Source of the DNA: JBGTLU01 sp041743935
Lineage (GTDB): Bacteria > Bacteroidota > Bacteroidia > Sphingobacteriales > Sphingobacteriaceae
Assembly: GCA_041743935.1 (NCBI GenBank)
Contig: JBGTLU010000026.1
Location: 15,423-79,422, forward strand
Length of the DNA: 64,000 nucleotides
Direction of reading: 5' to 3'
The notes below the pieces were generated by a model that saw nothing but the letters and a program-made list of their open reading frames with translations, had not been told where the DNA came from and searched no databases. This document shows, piece after piece, positions 1 to 8,991 of this stretch; position 1 is the first letter of the stretch, and each line of letters opens with the position of its first letter. A program made the translations under genes and the position numbers.

Positions 1-2
1 TA

Positions 3-323
3 CGTGATTTTGGCAACCATGCGGTAGTCATAGATGGTATTCCGGCAGAAATTAGTGGGGCTAATCACGCCCAATTACTCGAAAAAATGTTGGAAGACTT
101 TAAATTAAATAAAAGTATAACCAATGTAGAGAAACGAGATAACTTAGCCAGATCATTAGCCAAAAACTCGGCAATAAAGACTGGAACTGTTTTGCAAAAA
201 GAAGAAATGCGACAATTAATCGACGATCTATTTGCCTGTAAAATGCCAAAAGTTGCTTTAAACGGAAACGCTACGTTTATTACCATTCGTTTAGAAGAGT
301 TGATGAAACAATTTGAAAAATAA
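3..323 (+). CDS. mutL: DNA mismatch repair protein MutL, C-terminal end (partial)
   Basis: The reading frame is open from the window edge and ends at a TAA. It encodes about 106 residues of the MutL C-terminal dimerisation/endonuclease region. Recognisable pieces are the VIDGIPAE stretch, ARSLAKNSAIKTGT, and the closing FACKMPKVALNGNATF followed by an LEEL helix, which is the usual end of Bacteroidota MutL with its conserved Cys-Lys-Met-Pro metal-site loop. MutL links mismatch recognition by MutS to strand incision. The N-terminal ATPase lies upstream of the window. The next gene starts 34 bases later on the same strand, so this is probably the first visible member of an operon running to cysS. 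Confidence 0.88.
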   Translation, partial: RDFGNHAVVIDGIPAEISGANHAQLLEKMLEDFKLNKSITNVEKRDNLARSLAKNSAIKTGTVLQKEEMRQLIDDLFACKMPKVALNGNATFITIRLEELMKQFEK

Positions 324-357
324 AAAACCTTAAGCACACAAAATATATTTACAGTAC

Positions 358-1182
358 ATGAATCAATTTCAGCCCAGAGGCTTTTCCATTTTGCCGCCAA
401 TAATTAAAAACCTGTTAATTATCAATGGATTATTTTTTCTTGCTACCTATGTTTTTGCCGATACGCTAAAATTAGACCTAGTGCAAATGTTAGGGCTATA
501 TTATTTTGAATCCGAATTATTTAGACCTTATCAAATTATCACGCATATGTTTATGCATGGTGGTTTTTGGCATATATTATTTAATATGTTTATGCTGTGG
601 ATGTTGGGTGCAGCCGTAGAGAATATTTTAGGTGCAAAACGATTTTTGATATTTTATTTACTAACCGGATTAGGAGCAGCTGCATTGCACACCATTGTAA
701 ATTATATAGAACTAAGCGGATTAAAGAACGCAATAGAAGTCTATACTCTTAATCCTAGTTTAGAGGCATTTGAATTGATGATTTATAATACCGTACCTGC
801 CAATTATCGCCTAAGTTTTGTTTCATTACTAGAGTTTTGGCAAAGTAACCCGGAAAGCAACATCGCGTTAGAACGTTCGGTATCCTACAGTAATCAGTTA
901 CTAACTCAACAATTAAATATCCCAACCGTTGGTGCTTCGGGAGCTGTGTATGGAGTTCTATTAGCATTCGGATTTTTATTCCCTAATACCATTATTCATG
1001 TTTATTTCGTTTTACCCATCAAAGCAAAATATTTCGTAGGTATACTTATGCTACTAGCAGTTTATATGGGCTTTCAGAATAATCCGGGAGATAATATTGC
1101 GCATTTTGCACACCTTGGTGGAGCTTTATTCGGGTATATTATTCTAAAATATTGGGGATATGGCAAATACAGTAGATATTAA
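358..1182 (+). CDS. Rhomboid family intramembrane serine protease (first of a tandem pair)
   Basis: This 274-residue polytopic membrane protein should cleave transmembrane substrates within the inner membrane. The catalytic serine is in GASG (Ser194) and the partner histidine is in AHLGGALFG (His252). The conserved HMFMHGGFWHILFNMFML segment at about residues 63-80 forms the usual L1/TM2 region. An insert of about 75 residues between the TM3 area and the GASG helix (about residues 115-190) is absent from the neighbouring paralogue. It ends two bases before the next rhomboid gene, so the two are almost certainly co-transcribed. Substrate unknown. Confidence 0.88.
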   Translation: MNQFQPRGFSILPPIIKNLLIINGLFFLATYVFADTLKLDLVQMLGLYYFESELFRPYQIITHMFMHGGFWHILFNMFMLWMLGAAVENILGAKRFLIFYLLTGLGAAALHTIVNYIELSGLKNAIEVYTLNPSLEAFELMIYNTVPANYRLSFVSLLEFWQSNPESNIALERSVSYSNQLLTQQLNIPTVGASGAVYGVLLAFGFLFPNTIIHVYFVLPIKAKYFVGILMLLAVYMGFQNNPGDNIAHFAHLGGALFGYIILKYWGYGKYSRY

Positions 1183-1184
1183 TC

Positions 1185-2051
1185 ATGAACACTGCAGATG
1201 ATTTAAAACGACTTATTTACAACCCGCCAAACGCTATAATTCGTTTAATCGTAATTAATGTGGTTATATTTTTGGCGATGAGTGTAATTGGAGTTTTTCA
1301 ATTCTTTCTACAAACAGAATTCGGCATTTTACCATTTATTCAACAGTATTTTTCATTCCCTTCCTCAGCAGAAAGTTTTATTTATCGTCCTTGGAGTATC
1401 ATTACCTATATGTTTTTACACAACGGAATTTTCCATATCCTGTTTAATATGCTTTGGTTGTATTGGATGGGTAGAATACTCATGGAACATTTGGGGGTAA
1501 ATAGAGTATTAGGAGTTTATTTTTTAGGTGGAGTTTTTGGCGCGTTGTTATACATGGCTGCATATAATTTATTCCCAGTGTATAAAAGTGTGGTTGATGC
1601 ATCTACCGTAGTTGGAGCTAGTGCTGGAGTGATGGCCGTTGTGGCTGCAACCGCAACGTTATTGCCAGATTATACCATACGTTTATTGTTATTTGGTGAT
1701 GTAAAACTAAAATGGCTTGCTATCATTATTGTCATCATAGATTTTATAAGCATACAAGGAAGTAATTCCGGAGGTTCAATTGCACATTTAGGTGGTGCTT
1801 TTTTTGGATTTTTATTTATTAAACAATTACAGAAAGGCACTGATTTGTCGGGGTATATTGGCTGGATGAACAATTTATTTAAACCCAAACAACCATTAAA
1901 AGTCAGCTACCGAAATCCGGAAAATAAAACAAGTTCACACAATCAAAAAACCATTGATGGTATTTTAGATAAAATATCGGCAAGTGGATATGATAGTTTA
2001 AGTAAAGAAGAAAAAGAAATTTTATTTAAAGCAAGCAAAGACGATAAATAA
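1185..2051 (+). CDS. Rhomboid family intramembrane serine protease (second of the pair), with C-terminal tail domain
   Basis: A second rhomboid of 288 residues. The catalytic serine is Ser146, in GASAG rather than GASG, and His201 is in AHLGGAFFG. The HNGIFHILFNMLWLYWMG segment marks TM2. After the last membrane helix there is a soluble tail of about 70 residues ending in ILDKISASGYDSLSKEEKE, a short helical module common at the end of Bacteroidota rhomboids. The stop codon overlaps the next start as TAATG, indicating translational coupling to the EEP-family gene. Family assignment is firm; the substrate is unknown. Confidence 0.88.
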   Translation: MNTADDLKRLIYNPPNAIIRLIVINVVIFLAMSVIGVFQFFLQTEFGILPFIQQYFSFPSSAESFIYRPWSIITYMFLHNGIFHILFNMLWLYWMGRILMEHLGVNRVLGVYFLGGVFGALLYMAAYNLFPVYKSVVDASTVVGASAGVMAVVAATATLLPDYTIRLLLFGDVKLKWLAIIIVIIDFISIQGSNSGGSIAHLGGAFFGFLFIKQLQKGTDLSGYIGWMNNLFKPKQPLKVSYRNPENKTSSHNQKTIDGILDKISASGYDSLSKEEKEILFKASKDDK

Positions 2052-3157
2052 TGCCAATCAAAAAAAAACGAACAGGATTTTTCGGCAAAATGGCAAGATT
2101 TATTAGTCTAATTTTGGCACTATTGCTTTGTGCCTCTTACTTAGCGCCCATTATAAGTCCTGCTAGTTTTTGGCCCATTGCTTTTTTTGGCTTGGCTTTA
2201 CCCTACTTGGCTGCACTTAATTTAGTTAGCTTGTTTTACTGGATTTTTTTCCGGAAAGTATTTTTGCTAGTACCCTTAATTGCATTAGGTTTAGGATATC
2301 AACAAATACCATTACAATTAGCATTTAATGTTTCATCAACAGACGTTAGTAAATCAGAAAGAAACATTAGGGTAATGACCTATAATGCGCATAGATTTAC
2401 AGATAAGGAAGGGATTTCAACACGCGAAATAAGGGATAAGATACGAGGTATTTTTGCCCAGCAATTACCAGATGTTGTCTGTATACAAGAATTTTTTACC
2501 GATACAGCAGTATTTAATTACGAAGCTCAAATTAAAAATATAATTGGTGCCGAGTATACTTATTATCACAAAATTGTTGATAGAAAAGCGTTTACTAATG
2601 GATTAATCATCTTTTCTAAATTTCCTATTGTGAATAGTAACGTCATAGAGTTTAATGAATATAGGAGTGAAAATGCTTGCATTTGGGTAGATATTGCTTT
2701 TAAAGGTAGCATCATACGTGTATTTAATGTACATCTTCAATCCATTAGCTTTCAGCCAGAGGATTATGAATACATAGAAAAAGTAAATGAAAAGTTAAAT
2801 ACCGAAACTAGTTCAACTAAAAGAATTGGTTCGCGATTAAAAAGTGCGTTTATAAAACGAGCCAAACAAGCAGAACTTGTAAGAAAAGAAATGGACAAAA
2901 GCGAATATCCAGTAATTGTTTGCGGTGATTTTAACGATACTCCAAGCTCCTATTCCTATACTACGATTGCAAAAGGACTAACAAGTACATTCAAAGAAAA
3001 AGGGTTTGGATTTGCTTATACCTACACTGGCCCATTCCCTAGTTTTAAAATTGATCATATTATTTGTTCGCCCCAATTTGAGGTTTTAAGTCATCAAATT
3101 ATAAAAGAAAAAATTGCCGACCATTACCCGATTCGGGTAGATTTAGTTTTAAAATAA
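2051..3157 (+). CDS. Membrane-anchored endonuclease/exonuclease/phosphatase (EEP) family protein
   Basis: Residues 10-90 form two or three hydrophobic helices. From residue 107 on there is an EEP/DNase I-like metal-dependent phosphohydrolase domain. The family signatures appear in order: MTYNAH (Asn112), CIQEFF (Glu147), NGLIIFSKFPI, NVHLQ, GDFNDTPSS, and the C-terminal DHII and DHYPIRVDL. All expected catalytic positions are present, so the enzyme should be active. The position after the helices puts the domain outside or at the membrane. Bacteroidota carry many such proteins whose substrate (nucleic acid, phospholipid or sugar phosphate) is not known. Another copy, without visible membrane segments, sits at the right edge of the window. 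Confidence 0.82.
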   Translation: MPIKKKRTGFFGKMARFISLILALLLCASYLAPIISPASFWPIAFFGLALPYLAALNLVSLFYWIFFRKVFLLVPLIALGLGYQQIPLQLAFNVSSTDVSKSERNIRVMTYNAHRFTDKEGISTREIRDKIRGIFAQQLPDVVCIQEFFTDTAVFNYEAQIKNIIGAEYTYYHKIVDRKAFTNGLIIFSKFPIVNSNVIEFNEYRSENACIWVDIAFKGSIIRVFNVHLQSISFQPEDYEYIEKVNEKLNTETSSTKRIGSRLKSAFIKRAKQAELVRKEMDKSEYPVIVCGDFNDTPSSYSYTTIAKGLTSTFKEKGFGFAYTYTGPFPSFKIDHIICSPQFEVLSHQIIKEKIADHYPIRVDLVLK

Positions 3158-3194
3158 TTGATTTCACCCATTATCTTATTTAGTAATTTGCGCC

Positions 3195-4667
3195 ATGCAA
3201 ACGCCATTAATCATATATAATTCATTAAGCAGAAAAAAAGAAGAATTTAAACCCTTAAATGCTCCTTTTGTAGGTTTATATCTTTGCGGACCAACTGTTT
3301 ACGGTGATGCTCATTTGGGGCATGCCCGCTCTGCCATCGCTTTTGATTTGGTTTTCAGATATCTAAAGCATTTGGGTTATAAAGTGCGTTACGTTAGAAA
3401 CATAACAGATGTAGGTCATTTAGAAAACGATGCAGATTTTGGGGAAGATAAGATTGGGAAGAAAGCCAAAATTGAGCAACTGGAACCCATGGAAGTGGTT
3501 CAGCACTACATGGATGCTTATGTTGCAGACTTAGACCAATTAAATGCATTGCGTCCAAGTATACAACCAAGAGCATCAGCTCACATACCCGAGCAAATAA
3601 AAATGATTGAGAAAATATTGGAGAATGATTTGGCATATGTTGTAAACGGCTCTGTTTATTTTGATGTACTTAAATACAATGAAAAATTTCATTACGGCGA
3701 ACTTTCAGGGCGTATTTTAGAAGATTTAATTGCCGGTGCTGGTAATGAGCGAAGAGAATTAGAAGGTCAAGAAGAGAAAAGAAATGCAGTAGATTTTGCC
3801 CTTTGGAAAAAAGCTGCCCCAGAGCACATCATGCGTTGGGAATCTCCATGGAGCGATGGTTTTCCGGGTTGGCACATAGAATGTTCTGCCATGAGTACCA
3901 AATACTTGGGCGAACAATTTGACATACATGGCGGCGGCATGGATTTGCTTTTTCCACATCACGAATGTGAAATTGCACAATCAAAATCTTGCACACACAA
4001 ACAACCCGTAAACTATTGGATGCACAATAACATGGTAACCATAAATGGGCAAAAAATGGGAAAATCGTTGGGAAACAGCATCAATCTAAAAGATTTCTTT
4101 TCTGGTAATCATCCGGCATTGCATAAAGCATATAGCCCAATGACCATTCGCTTTTTTATGCTACAAGCACATTATAGGAGTACGTTAGATTTTTCTAACG
4201 AAGCCTTAGAAGCTTCAGAAAAAGGAATGAAACGTTTGTTAGCAGCCTGGGCTTTATTATCCAAAATTTCGGCAAAAGCTAAAAGTACGTTCGATGTTAT
4301 GGCCTGGAAGAATAGATGCTATGCAGCAATGAACGACGACTTTAACAGCCCAATTTTAATCGCAGAAATGTTTGATGCCGCTCGTTTAATTAACCTTATG
4401 CAGGATGATAAAGAATCGCTTACAGAATTAGATTTATTAACATTTAATGCCACCTTTACTGTATTTATAGAAGATGTTTTAGGTTTGAAAATGGAGAACT
4501 CTGGCGCTGGGAACACAGATAAGTTAATACAAATTATGATTGAGTTAAGAGCATCTGCAAAACAAAATAAAGATTATGCAACATCTGATGCCATACGAGA
4601 TAAATTATTAGAAGCTGGCTTTCAATTAAAAGATGGGAAAGATGGTACCACTTGGTCGGAAGTATAA
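3195..4667 (+). CDS. cysS: Cysteinyl-tRNA synthetase
   Basis: A 490-residue class I synthetase charging tRNA-Cys. The HIGH motif is HLGH at residues 40-43. The KMSKS loop is KMGKS at 287-291, a variant common in this phylum. The zinc ligands that select cysteine are visible: Cys31 in LCGPTVYG, the Cys of WHIECS, and His/Glu of HHECE. A C-terminal DALR-like helical region (about 360-470) ends with a small basic tail. The length is slightly above the usual 460-480. It closes the mutL-rhomboid-EEP gene run and is followed by a strong terminator. Confidence 0.96.
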   Translation: MQTPLIIYNSLSRKKEEFKPLNAPFVGLYLCGPTVYGDAHLGHARSAIAFDLVFRYLKHLGYKVRYVRNITDVGHLENDADFGEDKIGKKAKIEQLEPMEVVQHYMDAYVADLDQLNALRPSIQPRASAHIPEQIKMIEKILENDLAYVVNGSVYFDVLKYNEKFHYGELSGRILEDLIAGAGNERRELEGQEEKRNAVDFALWKKAAPEHIMRWESPWSDGFPGWHIECSAMSTKYLGEQFDIHGGGMDLLFPHHECEIAQSKSCTHKQPVNYWMHNNMVTINGQKMGKSLGNSINLKDFFSGNHPALHKAYSPMTIRFFMLQAHYRSTLDFSNEALEASEKGMKRLLAAWALLSKISAKAKSTFDVMAWKNRCYAAMNDDFNSPILIAEMFDAARLINLMQDDKESLTELDLLTFNATFTVFIEDVLGLKMENSGAGNTDKLIQIMIELRASAKQNKDYATSDAIRDKLLEAGFQLKDGKDGTTWSEV

Positions 4668-4673
4668 TGAAAC

Positions 4674-4708
4674 AAAAAAGGCTTTAACAAATGTTTAAGC
4701 CTTTTTTG
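4674..4708. terminator. Bidirectional intrinsic terminator between cysS and the convergent gene
   Basis: The arms GGCTTTAAC and GTTTAAGCC pair with one T-T mismatch around an AAAT loop. The stem is flanked by A6 on the left and T6 on the right, so it can end transcription from both cysS (+) and the convergent secreted-protein gene (-). Confidence 0.8.
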
Positions 4709-4725
4709 TTAATGGTTAATATTCC

Positions 4726-5406
4726 TTATGACCGGGTTGTAATAGAAACATAATAATCTATTATAGCTGCTATGTCATCATCAGATCTAAATTTAATATT
4801 GTTGTCTTTTATAAATTTATCTATTTCGGCTGTTTTGTCGCTAAAAGCATCTAACATCGATTTTTTATCTCTCTTAATTTTCACCATTTTACCATCTTCA
4901 AATGAAAGATATAGCATTTCTTCCATGATAAAACGTTTGTGAACTGTTGCAGAATTATACATGTTGTAATCGTGCATTTTGGCTCTGTATTTCTTCAAAT
5001 AACTTATTTTGCTATTGTTTAATACTTCGTATAATGACGTTTGGGTATTGTTATCAATTTCGGTAAAGCCACTTTTAAACACACGAATTTTATCATTATT
5101 AAAAATTCTAAATTCTTTAATAGGTGTTTCTAAAACAAATGGTTTGTTTTCAAAAAGGTATTCCAACTTGTCAGTGTAGGCATCGTATTTGATTCGTATA
5201 TCTACAAAGCGGACATTATCATGGCGCAAAATCTCACCTTTTACCCACTCGGTATTTAAGTAAGGTGTTCCCTCAATAGAGGTGTACTTTGTTTCTTGAA
5301 TAATCCTACCGTTAATGTCAGTGATGTTGCCAAATCTGGTAATTGCTTGTGAGTAAGTTGCTGAATAAATGGCTGTTAGTGCTAATACTAAAAATAATTT
5401 TTTCAT
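4726..5406 (-). CDS. Secreted or periplasmic protein of unknown function
   Basis: A 226-residue protein with a clear signal peptide: two Lys, a hydrophobic core, then a Ser-Gln cleavage region near residue 20 (ATYSQA). The mature part is rich in beta-strand-like segments and charged residues. It contains phrases such as GEILRHDNVRFVDIRIKYD and a C-terminal Lys/Asp-rich helix (KDNNIKFRSDDDIAAIIDYY). These resemble, in general style only, Bacteroidota secreted proteins with repeated strand units. I do not recognise the family. It diverges from the DUF4440-like gene 50 bases away, and the two may share a promoter region. Confidence 0.6.
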   Translation of the reverse strand: MKKLFLVLALTAIYSATYSQAITRFGNITDINGRIIQETKYTSIEGTPYLNTEWVKGEILRHDNVRFVDIRIKYDAYTDKLEYLFENKPFVLETPIKEFRIFNNDKIRVFKSGFTEIDNNTQTSLYEVLNNSKISYLKKYRAKMHDYNMYNSATVHKRFIMEEMLYLSFEDGKMVKIKRDKKSMLDAFSDKTAEIDKFIKDNNIKFRSDDDIAAIIDYYVSITTRS

Positions 5407-5455
5407 ATGTTTTTGTTTGAGTCAAATATCTTAATTTTAAGAACAATTATATACT

Positions 5456-6337
5456 ATGAAAAAAAAATGTTACATACTTATTTTGCTATTATTTCCTTTT
5501 ACTGTTTTTGCACAATTTGCCAAACCAGTAAAAAGTTTAATTAAAGCACATGCTAATTTTAATGAGGACGTAACTAGAATTGGAATACGAGGTGCTTATT
5601 TGAATAATATACATACTAAAAGTATAGTATTTCTGCCAGCACCTGTTATGGGATCTGAGTACTTTAATGCTATCCCCAACGATATGGCAGCCAGTTTAGA
5701 AAGAGTTGTTACCTACCTAGATGTTTCTATTGATATGATGTATGGATTTTCTACCGGAAATTATATTTATAACCGCGATAAAGGCTTTCAGTCTCAGGAA
5801 GAATACGGAAATTTTGTTACGTTTTGGAGAAAAGAAAAAAATAGCTGGAAAATACTCATGGATTTTACTGTAGATGACCTAAAACCAACTACATTCACTC
5901 CATTATTTTCTCCGGATAAAATTTATATCAAACGATTTCCTATAATCCAAACCAGTATAGAAAGTACGAAAGAAATCATATTGCAAAGTGATATACTATA
6001 CAATAGAGCTTTAAACTTAAAAGCAGAATATTCCGCTTGGGACGAATATTTTAGTGATCAAATCCGTTTTTTTAGAAGCTATACTTCGCTACAAATAGGG
6101 AAACAATCCTTATTGCCTAAACTTAGTAAGTTAGGCTATAATTACGAGTACGAAACCTCTGCTGCAAACACTAGTTTTTCTAGAGATTTAGGGTACACCT
6201 ACGGATATGGTATAGTTAGCGAATGGAAAGAAAACAGAACAATTGATAAATATGTACATTACCTTAGAATTTGGAGAAAAGAAGAAAACGGAGTTTGGAG
6301 AATTATTGTAGATATAGAAAAGGATATAAAACAGTAA
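5456..6337 (+). CDS. Secreted protein with two NTF2-like (DUF4440/SnoaL-type) repeats
   Basis: A 293-residue protein with a signal peptide ending near FAQ at residue 20. Two copies of an NTF2-like half-signature are visible. The first, at about residues 97-145, has YGFSTGNYIYN followed by FVTFWRKEKNSWKILMDF. The second, at about 243-290, has LGYTYGYGIVS followed by YLRIWRKEENGVWRIIVD. The aromatic-Gly...WRKE...WKI/WRI pattern is typical of DUF4440 domains, so this is a tandem duplication within one chain. Such domains bind small hydrophobic ligands in a cone-shaped pocket, and many have no known activity. No catalytic residues can be assigned. Confidence 0.6.
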   Translation: MKKKCYILILLLFPFTVFAQFAKPVKSLIKAHANFNEDVTRIGIRGAYLNNIHTKSIVFLPAPVMGSEYFNAIPNDMAASLERVVTYLDVSIDMMYGFSTGNYIYNRDKGFQSQEEYGNFVTFWRKEKNSWKILMDFTVDDLKPTTFTPLFSPDKIYIKRFPIIQTSIESTKEIILQSDILYNRALNLKAEYSAWDEYFSDQIRFFRSYTSLQIGKQSLLPKLSKLGYNYEYETSAANTSFSRDLGYTYGYGIVSEWKENRTIDKYVHYLRIWRKEENGVWRIIVDIEKDIKQ

Positions 6338-6400
6338 GGGTGAGTATTGGAATTTGATTGATTTTATTCCGAATTAATACATTTAATCAAACTAAATAGG

Positions 6401-6913
6401 ATGAAAAATATAGCATTAGTAATCATCGGTTTGCTCGTCTCTTTTGGAATAGGTTTTTATTTGAGTTCTTCACTAAATAACCAACACAATCCTGAAACAA
6501 CCAATATAATTTATAATACATCAAAAGAAAATAAAGGTAACATGAAATTAGGAGCATTTTCCTTAAGTCTTAGTGTAAAGGACATTAACACTTCCAAAGC
6601 TTTTTATGAATCACTCGGTTTTATTGCATTTGCAGGAGATGTAGAACAAAATTATCTCATCATGAAAAATGATAATTGCCTAATTGGACTTTTTCAGGGA
6701 ATGTTCGAAGGTAATATTCTTACATTCAATCCTGGTTGGGATGAAAGCGCTAATTCCATTGAAAACTTCCAAGATATTAGAGAAATTCAGAAACATTTGA
6801 AAAAGAATGGGATAAAAATTAACCCCGAAGTAGATGAAAATTCAACAGGTCCTGCAAATTTTATGCTAACAGATCCAGATGGCAACGTTATACTTTTTGA
6901 CCAACATATTTAA
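6401..6913 (+). CDS. VOC-superfamily (glyoxalase/bleomycin-resistance-like) protein with N-terminal membrane anchor
   Basis: A 170-residue protein. Residues 4-24 form a membrane or uncleaved signal segment (ALVIIGLLVSFGIGFYL), and a linker of about 25 residues follows. From about residue 48 there is a VOC domain: LSLSVKDINTSKAFYESLGF begins the first beta-alpha-beta unit, and GPANFMLTDPDGNVILFDQ closes the second. Members include metal-dependent isomerases, dioxygenases and drug-binding proteins. The anchored form is unusual, since most are cytosolic. The start ATG fits the membrane helix; an internal Met just before the domain (residue 48) could give a cytosolic form. Function not assignable. 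Confidence 0.72.
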   Translation: MKNIALVIIGLLVSFGIGFYLSSSLNNQHNPETTNIIYNTSKENKGNMKLGAFSLSLSVKDINTSKAFYESLGFIAFAGDVEQNYLIMKNDNCLIGLFQGMFEGNILTFNPGWDESANSIENFQDIREIQKHLKKNGIKINPEVDENSTGPANFMLTDPDGNVILFDQHI

Positions 6914-6941
6914 AACAATTAAGCTTTATATTTTTAATAAC

Positions 6942-8264
6942 ATGAAAGGGATTATAAAAACTACTTTGCTATGTATAGCGCTAACATTTAGCTATATAAC
7001 CGTATATGCACAAGCAGCATTATTAGCTAAAATGGATGCCCATGCAAAACGGATTGAAGAAAAAATGATAGAATGGCGACGAGATTTTCATCAATTTCCG
7101 GAACTAGGAAACAGTGAATTTCGAACAGCCGCCATCATTGCTAAACATTTACAATCTCTAGGTTTAGTTGTAACCACCGAGGTGGCCAAAACAGGAGTGG
7201 TGGCTGTTTTAAAAGGGGGCAAACCAGGTCCAGTAATCGCATTGCGTGCCGATATTGATGGATTGCCCATTACGGAAAGAACGCCTATTCCTTTTGCTTC
7301 TACCGCCAAAGGAATATATAATAATGCCGAAGTAGGAGTAATGCATGCTTGCGGGCACGATACCCACATAGCCATATTAATGGCAGTTGCCGAAATCTTA
7401 ACCGAAAACAAGAAAGACTTAAAAGGAACGATTAAATTTATCTTTCAACCGGCAGAAGAAGGTCCACCGGTAGGAGAAGAGGGTGGAGCCGAATTAATGG
7501 TAAAAGAAGGAGTGCTTAAAAATCCGGATGTGGATGTCATCTTCGGTTTGCACATCAATTCTCAAACAGAAGTAGGTAAAATTCGCTACCGTCCGGGTGG
7601 TACCATGGCAAGTGTTAGTGATTTTAGCATTACAGTAAAAGGAAAACAAACCCACGGAGCATACCCATGGAGCGGAATAGATCCGATAGTTACATCGGCA
7701 CAAATCATTAATGCTTTACAAACCATTGTAAGCCGAAACATGAATTTACTCGAAAACCCAGCAGTTGTTACTGTTGGTAGTATTCAAGGAGGCGTAAGGT
7801 CAAACATCATCCCCGAAGAAGTGGTAATGATAGGAACGATAAGAGCTTTAGATACCGTAATGGAAAACCAAATTTATAAGCGAGTGCATGAAATTGCTAC
7901 AAAAATTGCCGAAAGTGCCGGTGCCGAAGCCGTTGTGAAAATTCCGCACAGCATTCATTATCCGGTAACTTACAACGACCCTGCATTAACCCAAAAAATG
8001 TTGGCTTCTTTAGAAAGTGCAGCAGGCAAAGAAAATGTAATTTTAAGCAATCCGGTAACAGGCGCTGAGGATTTTTCCTTCTTTCAAGAACAAATACCAG
8101 GCTTATATTTTAGTATAGGAGGGATGAGCAAAGGCAAAAAACCATCGGAAGTTGCACCACATCATACCCCCGATTTTTTTATAGATGAAGCCGGATTAAT
8201 TACCGGAGTAAAAGCATTTTTACGTTTGGTTGTAGATTACATGAATAATCCGAGCAAAATGTGA
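6942..8264 (+). CDS. M20 family amidohydrolase (aminoacylase/hippurate hydrolase-like), exported
   Basis: A zinc peptidase-fold amidohydrolase of about 440 residues that should release amino acids from N-acyl or similar conjugates. I chose the ATG at 6942 because it opens a proper signal peptide (MKGIIKTTLLCIALTFSY, cleavage near AQA). The upstream in-frame ATG at 6879 would overlap the VOC gene and precede it with a non-signal sequence. Metal-binding motifs are HACGHDTH, EEGPPVGEEGG, GLHINSQ and the late GAEDFSFF. The inserted dimerisation domain lies around SDFSITVKGKQTHGAYP. Complete active site, so likely functional in the periplasm. Confidence 0.87.
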   Translation: MKGIIKTTLLCIALTFSYITVYAQAALLAKMDAHAKRIEEKMIEWRRDFHQFPELGNSEFRTAAIIAKHLQSLGLVVTTEVAKTGVVAVLKGGKPGPVIALRADIDGLPITERTPIPFASTAKGIYNNAEVGVMHACGHDTHIAILMAVAEILTENKKDLKGTIKFIFQPAEEGPPVGEEGGAELMVKEGVLKNPDVDVIFGLHINSQTEVGKIRYRPGGTMASVSDFSITVKGKQTHGAYPWSGIDPIVTSAQIINALQTIVSRNMNLLENPAVVTVGSIQGGVRSNIIPEEVVMIGTIRALDTVMENQIYKRVHEIATKIAESAGAEAVVKIPHSIHYPVTYNDPALTQKMLASLESAAGKENVILSNPVTGAEDFSFFQEQIPGLYFSIGGMSKGKKPSEVAPHHTPDFFIDEAGLITGVKAFLRLVVDYMNNPSKM

Positions 8265-8364
8265 AATGTAAATAGGAAGTGAGAATTAAGAAATATGAAA
8301 TTAGAAAGGTAAGTGTTGTTAACTTATTTTTAAGTTGGTAATCTAATTACTCTAATCTAAATTC

Positions 8365-8988
8365 TCATATCTCATTACCATCTATTATATAAACTTCGGC
8401 AAGGGGATTAAAGAGATATTCTCTTCCGGTTTTTATTTCAATACACCGATATCGTTTTCGAATTCTTTCTAATTTTTTAAACTCTCTACCATTTTTAAGT
8501 TTAAACAAAGCATGAGTGGGCAGTTTTTCTACCACCATTACATCGGGCTTTATTTGGTCGTATTGCTTCAGAATACGTACTAAGTTCACATCAGAGCAAC
8601 TACTTGCAGCAGGATTTTGCAAATAAGTAACCAATACTTTTTTAAGCGTTTCCGGAAAAACATCTAACTCAAAAAAAGGCTGCATCATTAATTTGAAATT
8701 ATTTTTCCATTCATCTCCATGAGGTTTTGCCTTATTTTTATGTTGATTATAGGTAAGCAGGTGTGCAAATTCATGCACAGTAGTTACTAAAAAGGCATAA
8801 GGGTTTAAATTGTAGTTGACAGAAATTTTATGATTTTCTCCCTTAAATGGCGAACGATAATCTCCTAATTTGGTTGTTCTTGTTCTGGAGATTTTAAATT
8901 CTGTTTGATAGACATCAATCCATTTGGCAATAATTGGTGCAGCTGCCGGAGGTAAATATTGCTCCAGAATTTTAACCTTATCTGCCAT
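8365..8988 (-). CDS. SprT-like zinc metalloprotease domain protein
   Basis: A 207-residue protein with the zinc-protease motif HEFAH (His72, Glu73, His76) in a SprT/SPRTN-type N-terminal domain, preceded by the strand region KISVNYNLNPYAF. The C-terminal half has basic, strand-rich segments (KNGREFKKLERIRKRYRC) and no obvious zinc-ribbon CxxC pair. SprT-like proteins are linked to proteolysis of DNA-crosslinked proteins in eukaryotes; the bacterial role is unclear. It starts 3 bases after feoB ends, so it is transcribed with the iron operon, although the pairing may be only positional. Confidence 0.8.
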   Translation of the reverse strand: MADKVKILEQYLPPAAAPIIAKWIDVYQTEFKISRTRTTKLGDYRSPFKGENHKISVNYNLNPYAFLVTTVHEFAHLLTYNQHKNKAKPHGDEWKNNFKLMMQPFFELDVFPETLKKVLVTYLQNPAASSCSDVNLVRILKQYDQIKPDVMVVEKLPTHALFKLKNGREFKKLERIRKRYRCIEIKTGREYLFNPLAEVYIIDGNEI

Positions 8989-8991
8989 GTG

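Noticed and set aside
6879..6941. Longer N-terminus for the M20 amidohydrolase
   Set aside because: It would overlap the VOC gene and put 21 non-signal residues before a clear signal peptide that starts at 6942.
8265..8364. Repeat or mobile remnant between the M20 and SprT genes
   Set aside because: Only AT-rich imperfect inverted repeats and a weak 6-bp hairpin at about 8321-8336 are seen; no terminal repeats or target duplications.
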